The position numbers were made by a program, and so were the translations under genes. The notes below the pieces were generated by a model that saw only the letters and a program-made list of their open reading frames with translations, was not told where the DNA came from and ran no database searches. A stretch of 64,000 nt of DNA from Blastococcus sp. TF02A-30 (GTDB taxonomy: Bacteria > Actinomycetota > Actinomycetes > Mycobacteriales > Geodermatophilaceae), in the NCBI RefSeq assembly GCF_003319185.1, contig NZ_QOHJ01000001.1, positions 1-64,000 of the forward strand, in the 5' to 3' direction. This document shows, one piece after another, positions 7,617 through 14,684 of this stretch (its first letter is position 1; every line of letters starts with the position of its first letter).

Positions 7617-9227
7617 TCAGGCGAAGCGGCGGAGCAAACCACCGGCGGGCGACCGGCGGGCGGCCGCGACATGCGCCTCGCCGACGCGCGGGACGACGCA
7701 GCGGTAGGTGGTGTCGCCGTCCTGGACGGCGAAGGTGTCGGCGTGCGGCCCGGCGTGGTGCAGCACCAGGACCTCGAGCCGCTCGGCCAGCCGGTGGAGG
7801 GCCTCGGCGTCGGCGACGTCGATGACGGTGTTGCCCGGTGCGAAGGACGTCACCGGCAGCACCCGGGCGGCGTGCCGCACCAGGAACTCGTCGGCCTCAC
7901 CGCCCCGGCCGCGGCCGAGGAGGCCGGCGACGACGGCGGTGGCGACGGCGAGCACGAGCACGGCGGCCGCGACCAGGCGGACCGGGCCGAGGGGGAGCGT
8001 CACGCCGGCGATCTCCAGGTCGGAGGTCGCGGCGGCACCGCCCACCGCCAGCTGGGTGGTGACCGCAGGGGTGAGCGCGGTGGTCTCGCCGGCGACCCGC
8101 AGCGCCGTCGGGTCCATCGAGAAGCGGAGCGGCTCGGGCTGGTCGAGGGTCGCCGCGGCGCCGTCGACCGTGGCGGTCATCTCCACGACCGGCGTCAGGA
8201 CGAGGGTGGCGCTGACGCCGGCGGCGCCGACCTCGGCGTTGTGCCGCTCGAGCAGCTGCGCGGCCCGCACGTGGTCGACCAGGACCGCCGCCGTCGCCGT
8301 GCCGTCCTGCACCGGGGCGGCCGTGCCGCTGGTGACGGGCGCGGTCCAGCCGTCGGGGGCCTCGATGGCGACGTCGAGCCGGACGGTGCCGGCGACGTCG
8401 GCGCCGGTGACGACGTCCTCGAAGGAGACGGTCAGGTCCTCGACCAGGCGGGTGTAGACCGGATCGCCGGTGCCCAGCGCGCCGGTCGGGTACGTGGTGC
8501 TGGGCGCGGCGGTGGCAGTGTAGCCGTAGGCGCCCTGCTGGACGACGTCGACCGAGCCGGCGGAGGCCGCGGCGGCGGGCAGCACGAAGGTGGCGGCGCC
8601 GGCGCCGGCGGCCAGCACGGCGGCCACGGCGGAGCCGAGGGCCAGCTGGCGGGCCCGGGCACGCAGCGGCGCCGACAGGCCGGAGGCCCGCGGTGCGGGG
8701 CTCGCGGCGCGGCGGTGGAGGCGCGGCAGGCGCAGGCCGGGACGTCGGTGCGCGTGCCCGGCGGAGTGGCGGCCGCGGGGGCGGCGGCCGGCGGAGACGA
8801 GGGTGGTGACCGCGAGCGCGACGACGGCCAGGACCCAGGGGGAACGCATCGCGGCGAGGGCCTTGCCGCCCTGCGGGATGCTGAACCAGAGCTCGCCGAG
8901 GATCTCGTCGGACGTGGGCTCGTCGGGGTCGATCCAGGAGTTGTTGTCGCCGCGGGTGACGAAGCGGTGGTCGTCGCGGTCGATGATGCGGTGCATCACC
9001 GTGGTGCCGAGCTGAGCGCTGTCGTAGGCGACGACGTCGCCCATGCCGTAGGTCGCGGCCGGCCGCAGGATCGCCAGGTCACCGGTGCGGAAGTCCGGCT
9101 CCATGCTGTTGCCGTGCGTGGTGACGTACGTCGTGCTGCCACCGAGCTCGGTCGGGAGGAGCAGCCACACGGCTGCCAGCAGCACCGCGACGGCGCCGCT
9201 GAGGCGGGCGATCCTGGGAAGAGGCAT
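7617..9227 (-). CDS. SipW-like signal peptidase I with C-terminal DUF5305-like domain
   Basis: A 536-residue membrane protein. After an N-terminal transmembrane segment (about 10-27) comes an S26 peptidase domain with the catalytic serine in HGNSMEP (S41), histidine in VMHRII (H79) and aspartate in TRGDNN (D94). This Ser-His form is that of archaeal, ER and Bacillus SipW peptidases, not the usual bacterial Ser-Lys type. A second transmembrane segment (about 130-148) and an Arg/Pro-rich linker lead to a DUF5305-like extracellular domain with a closing transmembrane segment near residue 425. The fusion is unusual. An in-frame GTG at 9239 is an alternative start. The small exported protein encoded upstream is its likely client. 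Confidence 0.78.
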   Translation of the reverse strand: MPLPRIARLSGAVAVLLAAVWLLLPTELGGSTTYVTTHGNSMEPDFRTGDLAILRPAATYGMGDVVAYDSAQLGTTVMHRIIDRDDHRFVTRGDNNSWIDPDEPTSDEILGELWFSIPQGGKALAAMRSPWVLAVVALAVTTLVSAGRRPRGRHSAGHAHRRPGLRLPRLHRRAASPAPRASGLSAPLRARARQLALGSAVAAVLAAGAGAATFVLPAAAASAGSVDVVQQGAYGYTATAAPSTTYPTGALGTGDPVYTRLVEDLTVSFEDVVTGADVAGTVRLDVAIEAPDGWTAPVTSGTAAPVQDGTATAAVLVDHVRAAQLLERHNAEVGAAGVSATLVLTPVVEMTATVDGAAATLDQPEPLRFSMDPTALRVAGETTALTPAVTTQLAVGGAAATSDLEIAGVTLPLGPVRLVAAAVLVLAVATAVVAGLLGRGRGGEADEFLVRHAARVLPVTSFAPGNTVIDVADAEALHRLAERLEVLVLHHAGPHADTFAVQDGDTTYRCVVPRVGEAHVAAARRSPAGGLLRRFA

Positions 9228-9295
9228 GGGTGAGGTCACCGCCCCGGTCCGGCGGGACCGGCCACGAGGGCCGGGCCCGCCGTCGCGGAGGAGGA

Positions 9296-9700
9296 TCAGT
9301 CCAGGACCGTCAGACCGACGTAGGTGAACGAGTCGAACTTGGGGTGCGTCGCCGACGTGTCGCAGATGATGTCCATCGTGCCGGCGGCGTAGACGCTCGA
9401 GGCGGTGTCGCACGTGAAGGTGCCGATGACCGGGCCCGTGACGCCGTTCTTCAGCGTGAGGGTGGCGCTCTTGCCGTTCACGTTCGTGCTGGTGTTGAAC
9501 ACGACGCTGGCCAGGTCGGTCGGGTCCGCGGCGTAGGCCGTGAAGTCCGTGTCCGTCACGGTCGCACCGGTCACCAGCGTCTGGCCGTAACCGGCGATGG
9601 CGCTGGGCTGGGTGAACGTGTTGGCGGCGGTGAAGGCGGTCCCGGTGGCGACGGCCGCAGCGACCCCGACACCGGCGAACACAACGCGTGACTTACGCAT
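9296..9700 (-). CDS. Small exported protein, possible substrate of the adjacent SipW-like peptidase
   Basis: A 134-residue protein with a clear N-terminal signal: MRKSR, then a hydrophobic Ala/Val/Gly stretch to about residue 22, and a probable cleavage region near residues 25-34. The mature part (about 100 residues) is Thr/Ser/Asp-rich with two cysteines, predicted beta-rich, and has no family I recognise. A good AGGGAGAA Shine-Dalgarno precedes the ATG. It lies 69 bp upstream of the SipW-like gene on the same strand. Bacillus sipW is linked to its exported clients (TasA, TapA) in the same way. By analogy this may be a surface or fibre subunit; this is inference. Confidence 0.75.
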   Translation of the reverse strand: MRKSRVVFAGVGVAAAVATGTAFTAANTFTQPSAIAGYGQTLVTGATVTDTDFTAYAADPTDLASVVFNTSTNVNGKSATLTLKNGVTGPVIGTFTCDTASSVYAAGTMDIICDTSATHPKFDSFTYVGLTVLD

Positions 9701-9734
9701 TGCGATTCTCCCTGCTCTCGGTGGCTCAGCCTTC

Positions 9735-9763
9735 GACCGGGGAATCCGGGGATTCACCCGGTC
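9735..9763 (-). promoter_or_regulatory. Strong hairpin in the 5' leader of the exported-protein gene
   Basis: The arms GACCGGG (9735-9741) and CCCGGTC (9757-9763) enclose a second pair, GAATCC/GGATTC, giving a nearly continuous 13-bp stem with one bulge and a 2-base loop. It is 34 bases upstream of the start codon and could act as an RNA stability or attenuation element, or as an operator. The rest of the 313-bp gap (9701-10013) holds an AT-richer patch at 9825-9880 and no gene. Confidence 0.45.
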
Positions 9764-9797
9764 CAGCGACTGCTGCGCCTCTTTCGTTGACGCCGTG

Positions 9798-9825
9798 TCA
9801 TCGGCACGCCCGCCATTCCGCTTTA
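9798..9825 (-). promoter_or_regulatory. Possible sigma-28/WhiG-type promoter
   Basis: On the minus strand, TAAA (9825-9822), a 16-bp spacer and GCCGATGA (9805-9798) resemble the TAAA-N15-GCCGATAA consensus. Transcription would start about 90 bases before the exported-protein gene. The spacer is one base long and one -10 base deviates. Confidence 0.3.
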
Positions 9826-10013
9826 CGGACTGCACGGAAAAAGATTGCGCACGCCCATTTATCGATATCCGCGAGGCGGCGACCGTGCCACCGGTGTGGC
9901 CGTCCCCGCCCGTCCCACCGCCCACTCGTGCCCCCGGATCGGCGCCGGCGTCGGATACCGTGAGGACCGGTCAAGACGCGGCCGACCCCCCTGCCCGCCC
10001 GAGGAGCCTCCCC

Positions 10014-11123
10014 GTGAGCGGGTACGCGCGCGTCCAGCGGTCGCTGCCGATCGCCGTCCTGGCCGTCGTGTCGGTGCTGGACGTGGTCCTGGGCCGCGGT
10101 CAGGTGGTGCTGGGCCTGGTGGTGATCGCCCCGCTGGTGGCCTCCACCTTCCTGGGCCGGCGCGCCACCGTCGGGTACGGGGTGGCCGCCCTGCTCGTGG
10201 CAGCCACCCTCGGCGTCTTCGACCGGCAGTACTCGGAGGAGGCGCTGCCCGCCCAGCTCATCCGGCTGGCCGGCGTGGCCGTCGGCACCGGCATCGCGGT
10301 CACCGCGGCGACCCTGCGGCTGCGCCGCGAGGACGAGTTCGCGCGCAGCAACGCGGAGGCAGCCGAATCCCGGGCCGCTGCGGAGGTGGCCGAGACGCTC
10401 CAGCGGCACCTGCTCGGCGGTCCGCCGCGGATCGGCGGGCTGGAAGCGGTGGTGCGCTACCTGCCCGCCACGCGGCACGCCCAGGTGGGGGGCGACTGGT
10501 ACGACGGGTTCGACCGCGTCGACGGCAGCACGATGCTGGTCATCGGGGACGTCGCCGGGCACGACGCGGCCGCGGCGGCGACCATGGCGGAGGCCCGCGG
10601 CATGCTGCGGGCGATCGCGCAGTCCGCGGCCACGCCGTCGGCGGTGCTCACCGAGCTCGACCGCGCCATGGCCGGTGTCGGCGTCCCGACGCTGATCACC
10701 GCCGTCGTGGCGACGGTGGAGACCCGGGGCGACGTGATCTGCCTGCGCTGGTCCGACGCGGGCCACCCCGCGCCGGTGCTGCTCCGCGCCGACGGTGGCA
10801 CCGAGGTGCTGGTCCGGGCCCCGGAGCGGCTCCTGGGCGTGGACCCGTCGACCGCACGCCGGGACCACGAGGTGGAGCTCCGCCCCGGGGACACGGTGCT
10901 GCTCTACACCGACGGCCTCGTCGAGCGGCGGGGCGCCGTCCTCGACGAGGGCACGGCCTGGCTGGTCGGCGAGCTGCGCCGGTGGGCCGGGCGGCCGCTC
11001 GAGGAGCTGTGCGACGGGCTGCTCGGGACGCTGGGCGGCCGGGTGGAGGACGACGTCGCGCTGCTGGCCGTCCAGGTGCCGGGTGCTCGGGTGCCGGGGC
11101 GTCAGCCCTCGGCGGTGAGGTAG
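10014..11123 (+). CDS. Membrane-anchored PP2C/SpoIIE-type serine phosphatase
   Basis: A 369-residue protein. The N-terminal 100 residues form three or four transmembrane segments. A short coiled region (about 105-135, RLRREDEFARSNAEAAES) leads to a PPM/RsbU-type phosphatase domain with GGDWYDGF, VIGDVAGHD and YTDGLVERR motifs whose aspartates bind the metals, and EDDVALLAVQ near the end. Such enzymes dephosphorylate anti-anti-sigma factors in partner-switching pathways; no RsbW or STAS partner is adjacent. The GTG start has GAGGAG seven bases upstream. Its last 22 bases overlap the convergent kptA gene. Confidence 0.87.
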   Translation: MSGYARVQRSLPIAVLAVVSVLDVVLGRGQVVLGLVVIAPLVASTFLGRRATVGYGVAALLVAATLGVFDRQYSEEALPAQLIRLAGVAVGTGIAVTAATLRLRREDEFARSNAEAAESRAAAEVAETLQRHLLGGPPRIGGLEAVVRYLPATRHAQVGGDWYDGFDRVDGSTMLVIGDVAGHDAAAAATMAEARGMLRAIAQSAATPSAVLTELDRAMAGVGVPTLITAVVATVETRGDVICLRWSDAGHPAPVLLRADGGTEVLVRAPERLLGVDPSTARRDHEVELRPGDTVLLYTDGLVERRGAVLDEGTAWLVGELRRWAGRPLEELCDGLLGTLGGRVEDDVALLAVQVPGARVPGRQPSAVR

Positions 11124-11626
11124 CCCGGCGGCACCGCGGCCACCAGCCAGACGCCGTTCGCGGACCGGGTGAAGGCCGCGCCGTCGTCCGCCAGCCGCGC
11201 CGCCTCGACCCGGAGGACGACGGCCCGACCACGCCGCTCCCCCACCCGCCGCGCCGTCGCGGCGTCCGGGCTGAGGTGCACCGCGTGCCGGCGCCCGGGC
11301 CGCAGCCCCTGGGCGAGGATCTCCGGCAGGTTGCGCTCCGGGGTGCCGTGGAAGAGCACCTCCGGCGGCCGCTCCCGCGCGTAGCCGAGGTCGACCGGGA
11401 TGCTGTGCCCCTGGCTGGCGCGGATCCGCCGGCCGGTCGCGTCGAACGCGAACCGGCGCTTGTCGTTCGTCGCGACGACCCGCTCCAGCTCCTCGCGGGT
11501 GATGCCGACGGCCCGCAGCAGCTGGTCGACGTCGACCCACCCGGCGTCGTCCGGGGTGAGGCCCGCGGTGTCGGGGCGGTGCCGCAGCAGGTAGGACAGC
11601 CGCCTGCTCACCCGGACGACGTCCAC
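11102..11626 (-). CDS. kptA: RNA 2'-phosphotransferase (KptA/Tpt1 family)
   Basis: A 174-residue KptA homologue. Eukaryotic Tpt1 transfers the splice-junction 2'-phosphate of tRNA to NAD+; the bacterial role is unclear because bacteria lack that splicing pathway. Motifs: SYLLRHRP with the catalytic arginine, the NDKRRFAF region, ASQGHSIPVD with the key histidine, VLFHGT and the HAVHLSPD segment. The length is normal. The GTG start is uncertain; a second in-frame GTG lies 15 bases downstream. It overlaps the convergent phosphatase gene by 22 bp. Confidence 0.88.
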   Translation of the reverse strand: MDVVRVSRRLSYLLRHRPDTAGLTPDDAGWVDVDQLLRAVGITREELERVVATNDKRRFAFDATGRRIRASQGHSIPVDLGYARERPPEVLFHGTPERNLPEILAQGLRPGRRHAVHLSPDAATARRVGERRGRAVVLRVEAARLADDGAAFTRSANGVWLVAAVPPGYLTAEG

Positions 11627-11667
11627 GGCTCCGGTGTCAGGCGACGGCGGTCTACGGGGCTGACGGG

Positions 11668-12444
11668 TCAGGGCAGGATCGCATCCACGTAACCGCCGTC
11701 CACCCGCACGGCGCCGCCCGTCGTGGCCGAGGCGAGCGGGGAGGCGAGGTAGACGCACATGTTGGCGATCTCCTCGGGCTCGATCAGCCGCTGCAGCAGC
11801 GAGTTGGGGCGGTGCTGCCGCATGAACTCGCGCTGCGCCGCGTCCCACGGGAGGTCGCCGACCAGCTCGCGGACGAAGTCCTCCACGCCGCCGGTGTGCG
11901 TCGGGCCGGCGATCACCGAGTTGACGGTGACACCGGAGCCGGCCGCCTCCTTGGCGAAGCCGCGGGACACCGCGAGCAGCGCCGTCTTGGTGACGCCGTA
12001 GTGGACCATCTCGGCCGGGATCGCGACGGCCGAGTCGCTGGCGATGTACTGGATCCGGCCCCAGCCGCGCTCGCGCATTCTCGGCAGGTAGGCACGGGTC
12101 AGCCGGACGGCGGTGAGCACGTTGGTCTCGAAGTAGCGGCGCCACTCGTCGTCGGTGATCTCCAGGGCGGGCTGCGCCCCGAAGATGCCGAGGTTGTTCA
12201 CCAGCACGTCGGCGTCGGGGACGGCGTCGAGCAGCGCTGCCGTGCCCTCGTCGGTGGTGATGTCACCGGCGACGGCCAGCACCTCGCCGTCGATGCCGCC
12301 GGCCGCGGCGTCGAGCCGGGCCCGGTCGCGGCCGGTGAGGACGACGCGGGCCCCGGCCCGGGCCAGCCCGGCGGCGATGGCCAGCCCGATGCCCTGCGAC
12401 GAGCCCGTGACGACGGCGGTCTTCCCGCTCAGGTCGATCTGCAT
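11668..12444 (-). CDS. Short-chain dehydrogenase/reductase (SDR), FabG-like
   Basis: A 258-residue classical SDR oxidoreductase. It has the nucleotide-binding TGSSQGIG loop, the VNNLG motif (variant of NNAG), and the catalytic YGVTK (Tyr-x3-Lys) with an upstream serine in ASDSA. The C-terminus GGAVRVDGGYVDAILP is typical of FabG-like enzymes. After TGRDRARL an arginine-rich loop suggests NADP(H). The substrate cannot be inferred. It lies between kptA and an unknown gene, all on the minus strand but separated by 40 bp or more. Confidence 0.88.
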   Translation of the reverse strand: MQIDLSGKTAVVTGSSQGIGLAIAAGLARAGARVVLTGRDRARLDAAAGGIDGEVLAVAGDITTDEGTAALLDAVPDADVLVNNLGIFGAQPALEITDDEWRRYFETNVLTAVRLTRAYLPRMRERGWGRIQYIASDSAVAIPAEMVHYGVTKTALLAVSRGFAKEAAGSGVTVNSVIAGPTHTGGVEDFVRELVGDLPWDAAQREFMRQHRPNSLLQRLIEPEEIANMCVYLASPLASATTGGAVRVDGGYVDAILP

Positions 12445-12484
12445 GCCCGGGTCAAGACCGTGGGTGCGCCCGGTGTTCCGCGGC

Positions 12485-13087
12485 TCAGCCGGCGAACCAG
12501 CTGCCGGCCGGGAGATCCGGCGGCGTGGGCTCGGCGGGCTCCTCGTGCCGCGGCGGCTCCCAGGGCCAGAGGACGACGGCGCTCTCCCCCGCGCGGCGGA
12601 TCGCCGTCCCGTCCAGCTCGACGACGGTCTCCTCGATCCCGATCTCGGGGCAGCGGAGGACCACGCGCAGCGGACCGTCCGGCGGCAGCGGGCTGAGCCA
12701 CCACTCCTGGTCGACCGACGTGTCGCCACCGCTCCCCGCGCCGGAGTGGAGGAGCAGGTCGTCGCTGTTCCGGGGGCGGACCAGGTTGCTCGCCCGGCGG
12801 CCGTCGGCGAACTCGACGCCGAGGAGGAAGCGCGGGGTGCCCGGCCGCCGCTCCCAGAAGACGCTGCTCAGCCGGTTGCCGGCGTCCGGGTCCTCGAAGC
12901 CGCGCGCCCGGGCGACCAGCTCGAAGGCCACCCCGGTCGTGTACGCCCGGAGCCCCAGGAGCGCGACGGCCAGATCGGGTGTGCGCACGAGGACGCGGTT
13001 CATCGGCAGCGCGGTCGGGATCTCGTTCTCCGGCCGGTTCATCCGCCGCTGGACGTCCTCGTCGTCGGCGAACGCCTGGGTCCACAT
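12485..13087 (-). CDS. Conserved hypothetical protein, about 200 residues
   Basis: I do not recognise a named family. The 200-residue protein has no transmembrane segment. It contains a mixed alpha/beta region with FLLGVEFADGRRASN, PLRVVLRCPEIGIEETVVELDG and a WPWEPP segment. The C-terminus is Pro-rich. Codon use is that of its neighbours and third positions are strongly GC, so it is very probably coding. The ATG at 13087 is chosen because upstream in-frame sequence runs into the hairpin repeat at 13137-13194. It is transcribed away from rpsD. Confidence 0.7.
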   Translation of the reverse strand: MWTQAFADDEDVQRRMNRPENEIPTALPMNRVLVRTPDLAVALLGLRAYTTGVAFELVARARGFEDPDAGNRLSSVFWERRPGTPRFLLGVEFADGRRASNLVRPRNSDDLLLHSGAGSGGDTSVDQEWWLSPLPPDGPLRVVLRCPEIGIEETVVELDGTAIRRAGESAVVLWPWEPPRHEEPAEPTPPDLPAGSWFAG

Positions 13088-13136
13088 GGTTGCGGAGCCT
13101 GTCGGTTCCGGTGGTGCACGGCAACCGAGCTCTCCG

Positions 13137-13194
13137 CGAGATCTGCGCACTCGGGGCTTCCCGGGCCGCGAAAGGCCCGAGTGCGCAGATCTCG
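13137..13194. repeat. Dispersed palindromic repeat copy 1 (58 bp), likely terminator of rpsD
   Basis: CGAGATCTGCGCACTCGGGG and its complement form the outer arms of a long stem with a short GC-rich middle. Near-identical elements occur at 14620-14677 and 54732-54789. This copy starts five bases after the rpsD stop codon. Confidence 0.8.
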
Positions 13195-13198
13195 GTGG

Positions 13199-13801
13199 TC
13201 AGCGGGAGTAGTACTCCACGACCAGCTGCTCGTCGCAGACCACCGGGACCTCGTCGCGACCCGGCGTCCGGTCGACGCGGGCGACGAGGTCGGCCAGCCG
13301 CACCTCGAGGTACTTCGGCGCCTCGGCGTGCGCGCCGGACGCGGCGACGACGAACGGCTCCTTGGTCCTCGACTTCTCCGCGATCTGCACGAAGTCGCCG
13401 GGCTTGAGCCGGTAGGAGGGGCGGTCGACTCGCTTGCCGTTGACCAGCACGTGCTGGTGGGTGACGAACTGGCGGGCCTGGTAGATGGTCCGGGCGAAGC
13501 CGGCGCGCAGGACGGTGGCGTCCAGCCGCGACTCCAGGTCCTGGATCAGCGCCTCGCCGGTCTTGCCGCCGGAGCGCTTGGCCCGGTCGAACGCGGCGCG
13601 CAGCTGCGTCTCGCTGATGTCGTACTGCGCGCGCAGCCGCTGCTTCTCCTTGAGCCGGGTGGAGTAGTCGCTGTCCTTGCGGCGCTTGCGCCCGTGCTCA
13701 CCCGGCGGGTACGGCCGGCGCTCGAAGTACTGGACGCACTTCGGGGTCAGCGGGATGCCCAGCGCGCGGCTGAGCCGGACCTTGGGACGGGGTGTGTTCA
13801 C
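13199..13801 (-). CDS. rpsD: 30S ribosomal protein S4
   Basis: A 200-residue S4, which binds the 5' domain of 16S rRNA and helps start 30S assembly. The N-terminus (PRPKVRLSRALGIPLTPK) is like the free-standing Streptomyces-type S4, followed by RPYPPGEHGRKRRKDSDYS, the LDATVLRAGFARTIYQARQFV S4 RNA-binding domain and the VICDEQLVVEYYSR-like end. It is not next to rpoA or rpsK, so it may be a stand-alone or second copy. GTG at 13801 is chosen over an upstream ATG because it aligns with S4 N-termini and has GGAGG four bases before it. An iron-box-like site lies just upstream. Confidence 0.95.
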   Translation of the reverse strand: MNTPRPKVRLSRALGIPLTPKCVQYFERRPYPPGEHGRKRRKDSDYSTRLKEKQRLRAQYDISETQLRAAFDRAKRSGGKTGEALIQDLESRLDATVLRAGFARTIYQARQFVTHQHVLVNGKRVDRPSYRLKPGDFVQIAEKSRTKEPFVVAASGAHAEAPKYLEVRLADLVARVDRTPGRDEVPVVCDEQLVVEYYSR

Positions 13802-13813
13802 GGGACCTCCGAG

Positions 13814-13832
13814 TTTGGCTAGGCTCACCTTA
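13814..13832. promoter_or_regulatory. DtxR/IdeR iron-box-like operator
   Basis: TTTGGCTAGGCTCACCTTA matches the DtxR/IdeR 19-bp consensus TTAGGTTAGGCTAACCTAA at 15 of 19 positions with the central GGCT kept. It sits 13 bp before the rpsD start and 33 bp before the DUF2470 start, in the space between the two divergent genes. Confidence 0.6.
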
Positions 13833-13864
13833 CAACGCACCCGCTACTCCCCCGAGGTGGTCCC

Positions 13865-14611
13865 ATGACGGCCGGAACGCCCTCCTCGTCCGCGGCCACC
13901 CGCCGGCAGCCACCGCCCGCCGAGCGCGCCCGGACCGTCGCCGCGCGCCCCGGCGCCTCGCTGCACGCCGCCGGTCTCGGCGTCTGCCAGCTGTGGGGCG
14001 CGACGACGACGGCGTCCGGCGACGTGCTGCTCGTCGTCCCCGCCGACGGGGCGGTCACCGCGGCGCTGGCGCGCTCCCCGCTGGGCGACGTCCCGGCCCG
14101 GCTGACCGTCACCGACCGGGCGCCGGTGCCGTTGCGCCGTCCGGTGCGCGGGCTCGTGGAGCTGTCCGGCTGGATCACGCCGGTCGACGACGGCGACGTG
14201 CCGCGGCTGCTGCTCGACTACGCCGAGGCGCACCCGTGCGACGCGCTGTTCGAGGTGGGGCTGGGAGCGGCGCTGGTGCGGCTGGACCTGGCCGAGGTGG
14301 TGCTCGAGGAGGCGGGGACGACGACCGACGTGGACCCGGACGAGTTCGTGGCCGCCCGCCCGGACCCGGTGAGCGCGGCGGAGCGGGAGCTCATGGCCAC
14401 CGAGCAGCCGGCGCTGGACCGGCTCACCGCCCGCGTGCGCTGCTGGGCCGACCGGCGCGACGACGTCGCGCTGCTCGGGCTGGACCGCTACGGCGTGCGG
14501 TTCCGGGTGCAGGGGCGCGACGGCTGCTACGACCTGCGGGTGCCGTTCGAGGACACGCTCACCGGGCCGGCCGACGTCCGAGGAGCCCTGACGGGTCTGC
14601 TCAGCTGCTGA
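13865..14611 (+). CDS. DUF2470 domain protein, probably linked to haem/iron metabolism
   Basis: A 248-residue soluble protein with the split-barrel/DUF2470 pattern. The N-terminal half (to about 90) has the GVCQLWGATTTASGDVLLVVPADG strand region. The C-terminal half contains the LRCWADRRDDVALLGLDRYGVRFRVQGRDG DUF2470 core. DUF2470 is found at the C-terminus of HugZ-like haem oxygenases and in free-standing actinobacterial proteins, many near iron genes. GAGGTGG precedes the ATG. The iron-box-like site upstream supports iron-responsive expression. The catalytic role is unproven. Confidence 0.78.
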   Translation: MTAGTPSSSAATRRQPPPAERARTVAARPGASLHAAGLGVCQLWGATTTASGDVLLVVPADGAVTAALARSPLGDVPARLTVTDRAPVPLRRPVRGLVELSGWITPVDDGDVPRLLLDYAEAHPCDALFEVGLGAALVRLDLAEVVLEEAGTTTDVDPDEFVAARPDPVSAAERELMATEQPALDRLTARVRCWADRRDDVALLGLDRYGVRFRVQGRDGCYDLRVPFEDTLTGPADVRGALTGLLSC

Positions 14612-14619
14612 TCCCCGCC

Positions 14620-14677
14620 CGAGATCTGCACACTCGGGCCTTCCCGCGCCGGGAAAGCCCCGGGTGTGCAGATCTCG
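14620..14677. repeat. Dispersed palindromic repeat copy 2 (58 bp), between convergent genes
   Basis: Arms CGAGATCTGCACACTCGGG and CCCGGGTGTGCAGATCTCG flank a short centre containing TTCCCGCGCCGGGAA. It lies between the 3' ends of the DUF2470 and DUF1116 genes and probably terminates both. Confidence 0.8.
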
Positions 14678-14684
14678 CGGAGGG

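Noticed and set aside
6669-9233. An 854-codon plus-strand frame spanning the amidohydrolase and the antisense of the SipW-like gene
   Set aside because: It crosses two real genes and a terminator hairpin and has low-complexity composition.
9701-9800. A cyclic-di-GMP (GEMM) or ydaO-type riboswitch before the exported-protein gene
   Set aside because: The GGGTGAATCC and CGAAAG bits resemble parts of these classes, but the diagnostic conserved cores are missing; only a simple hairpin is supported.
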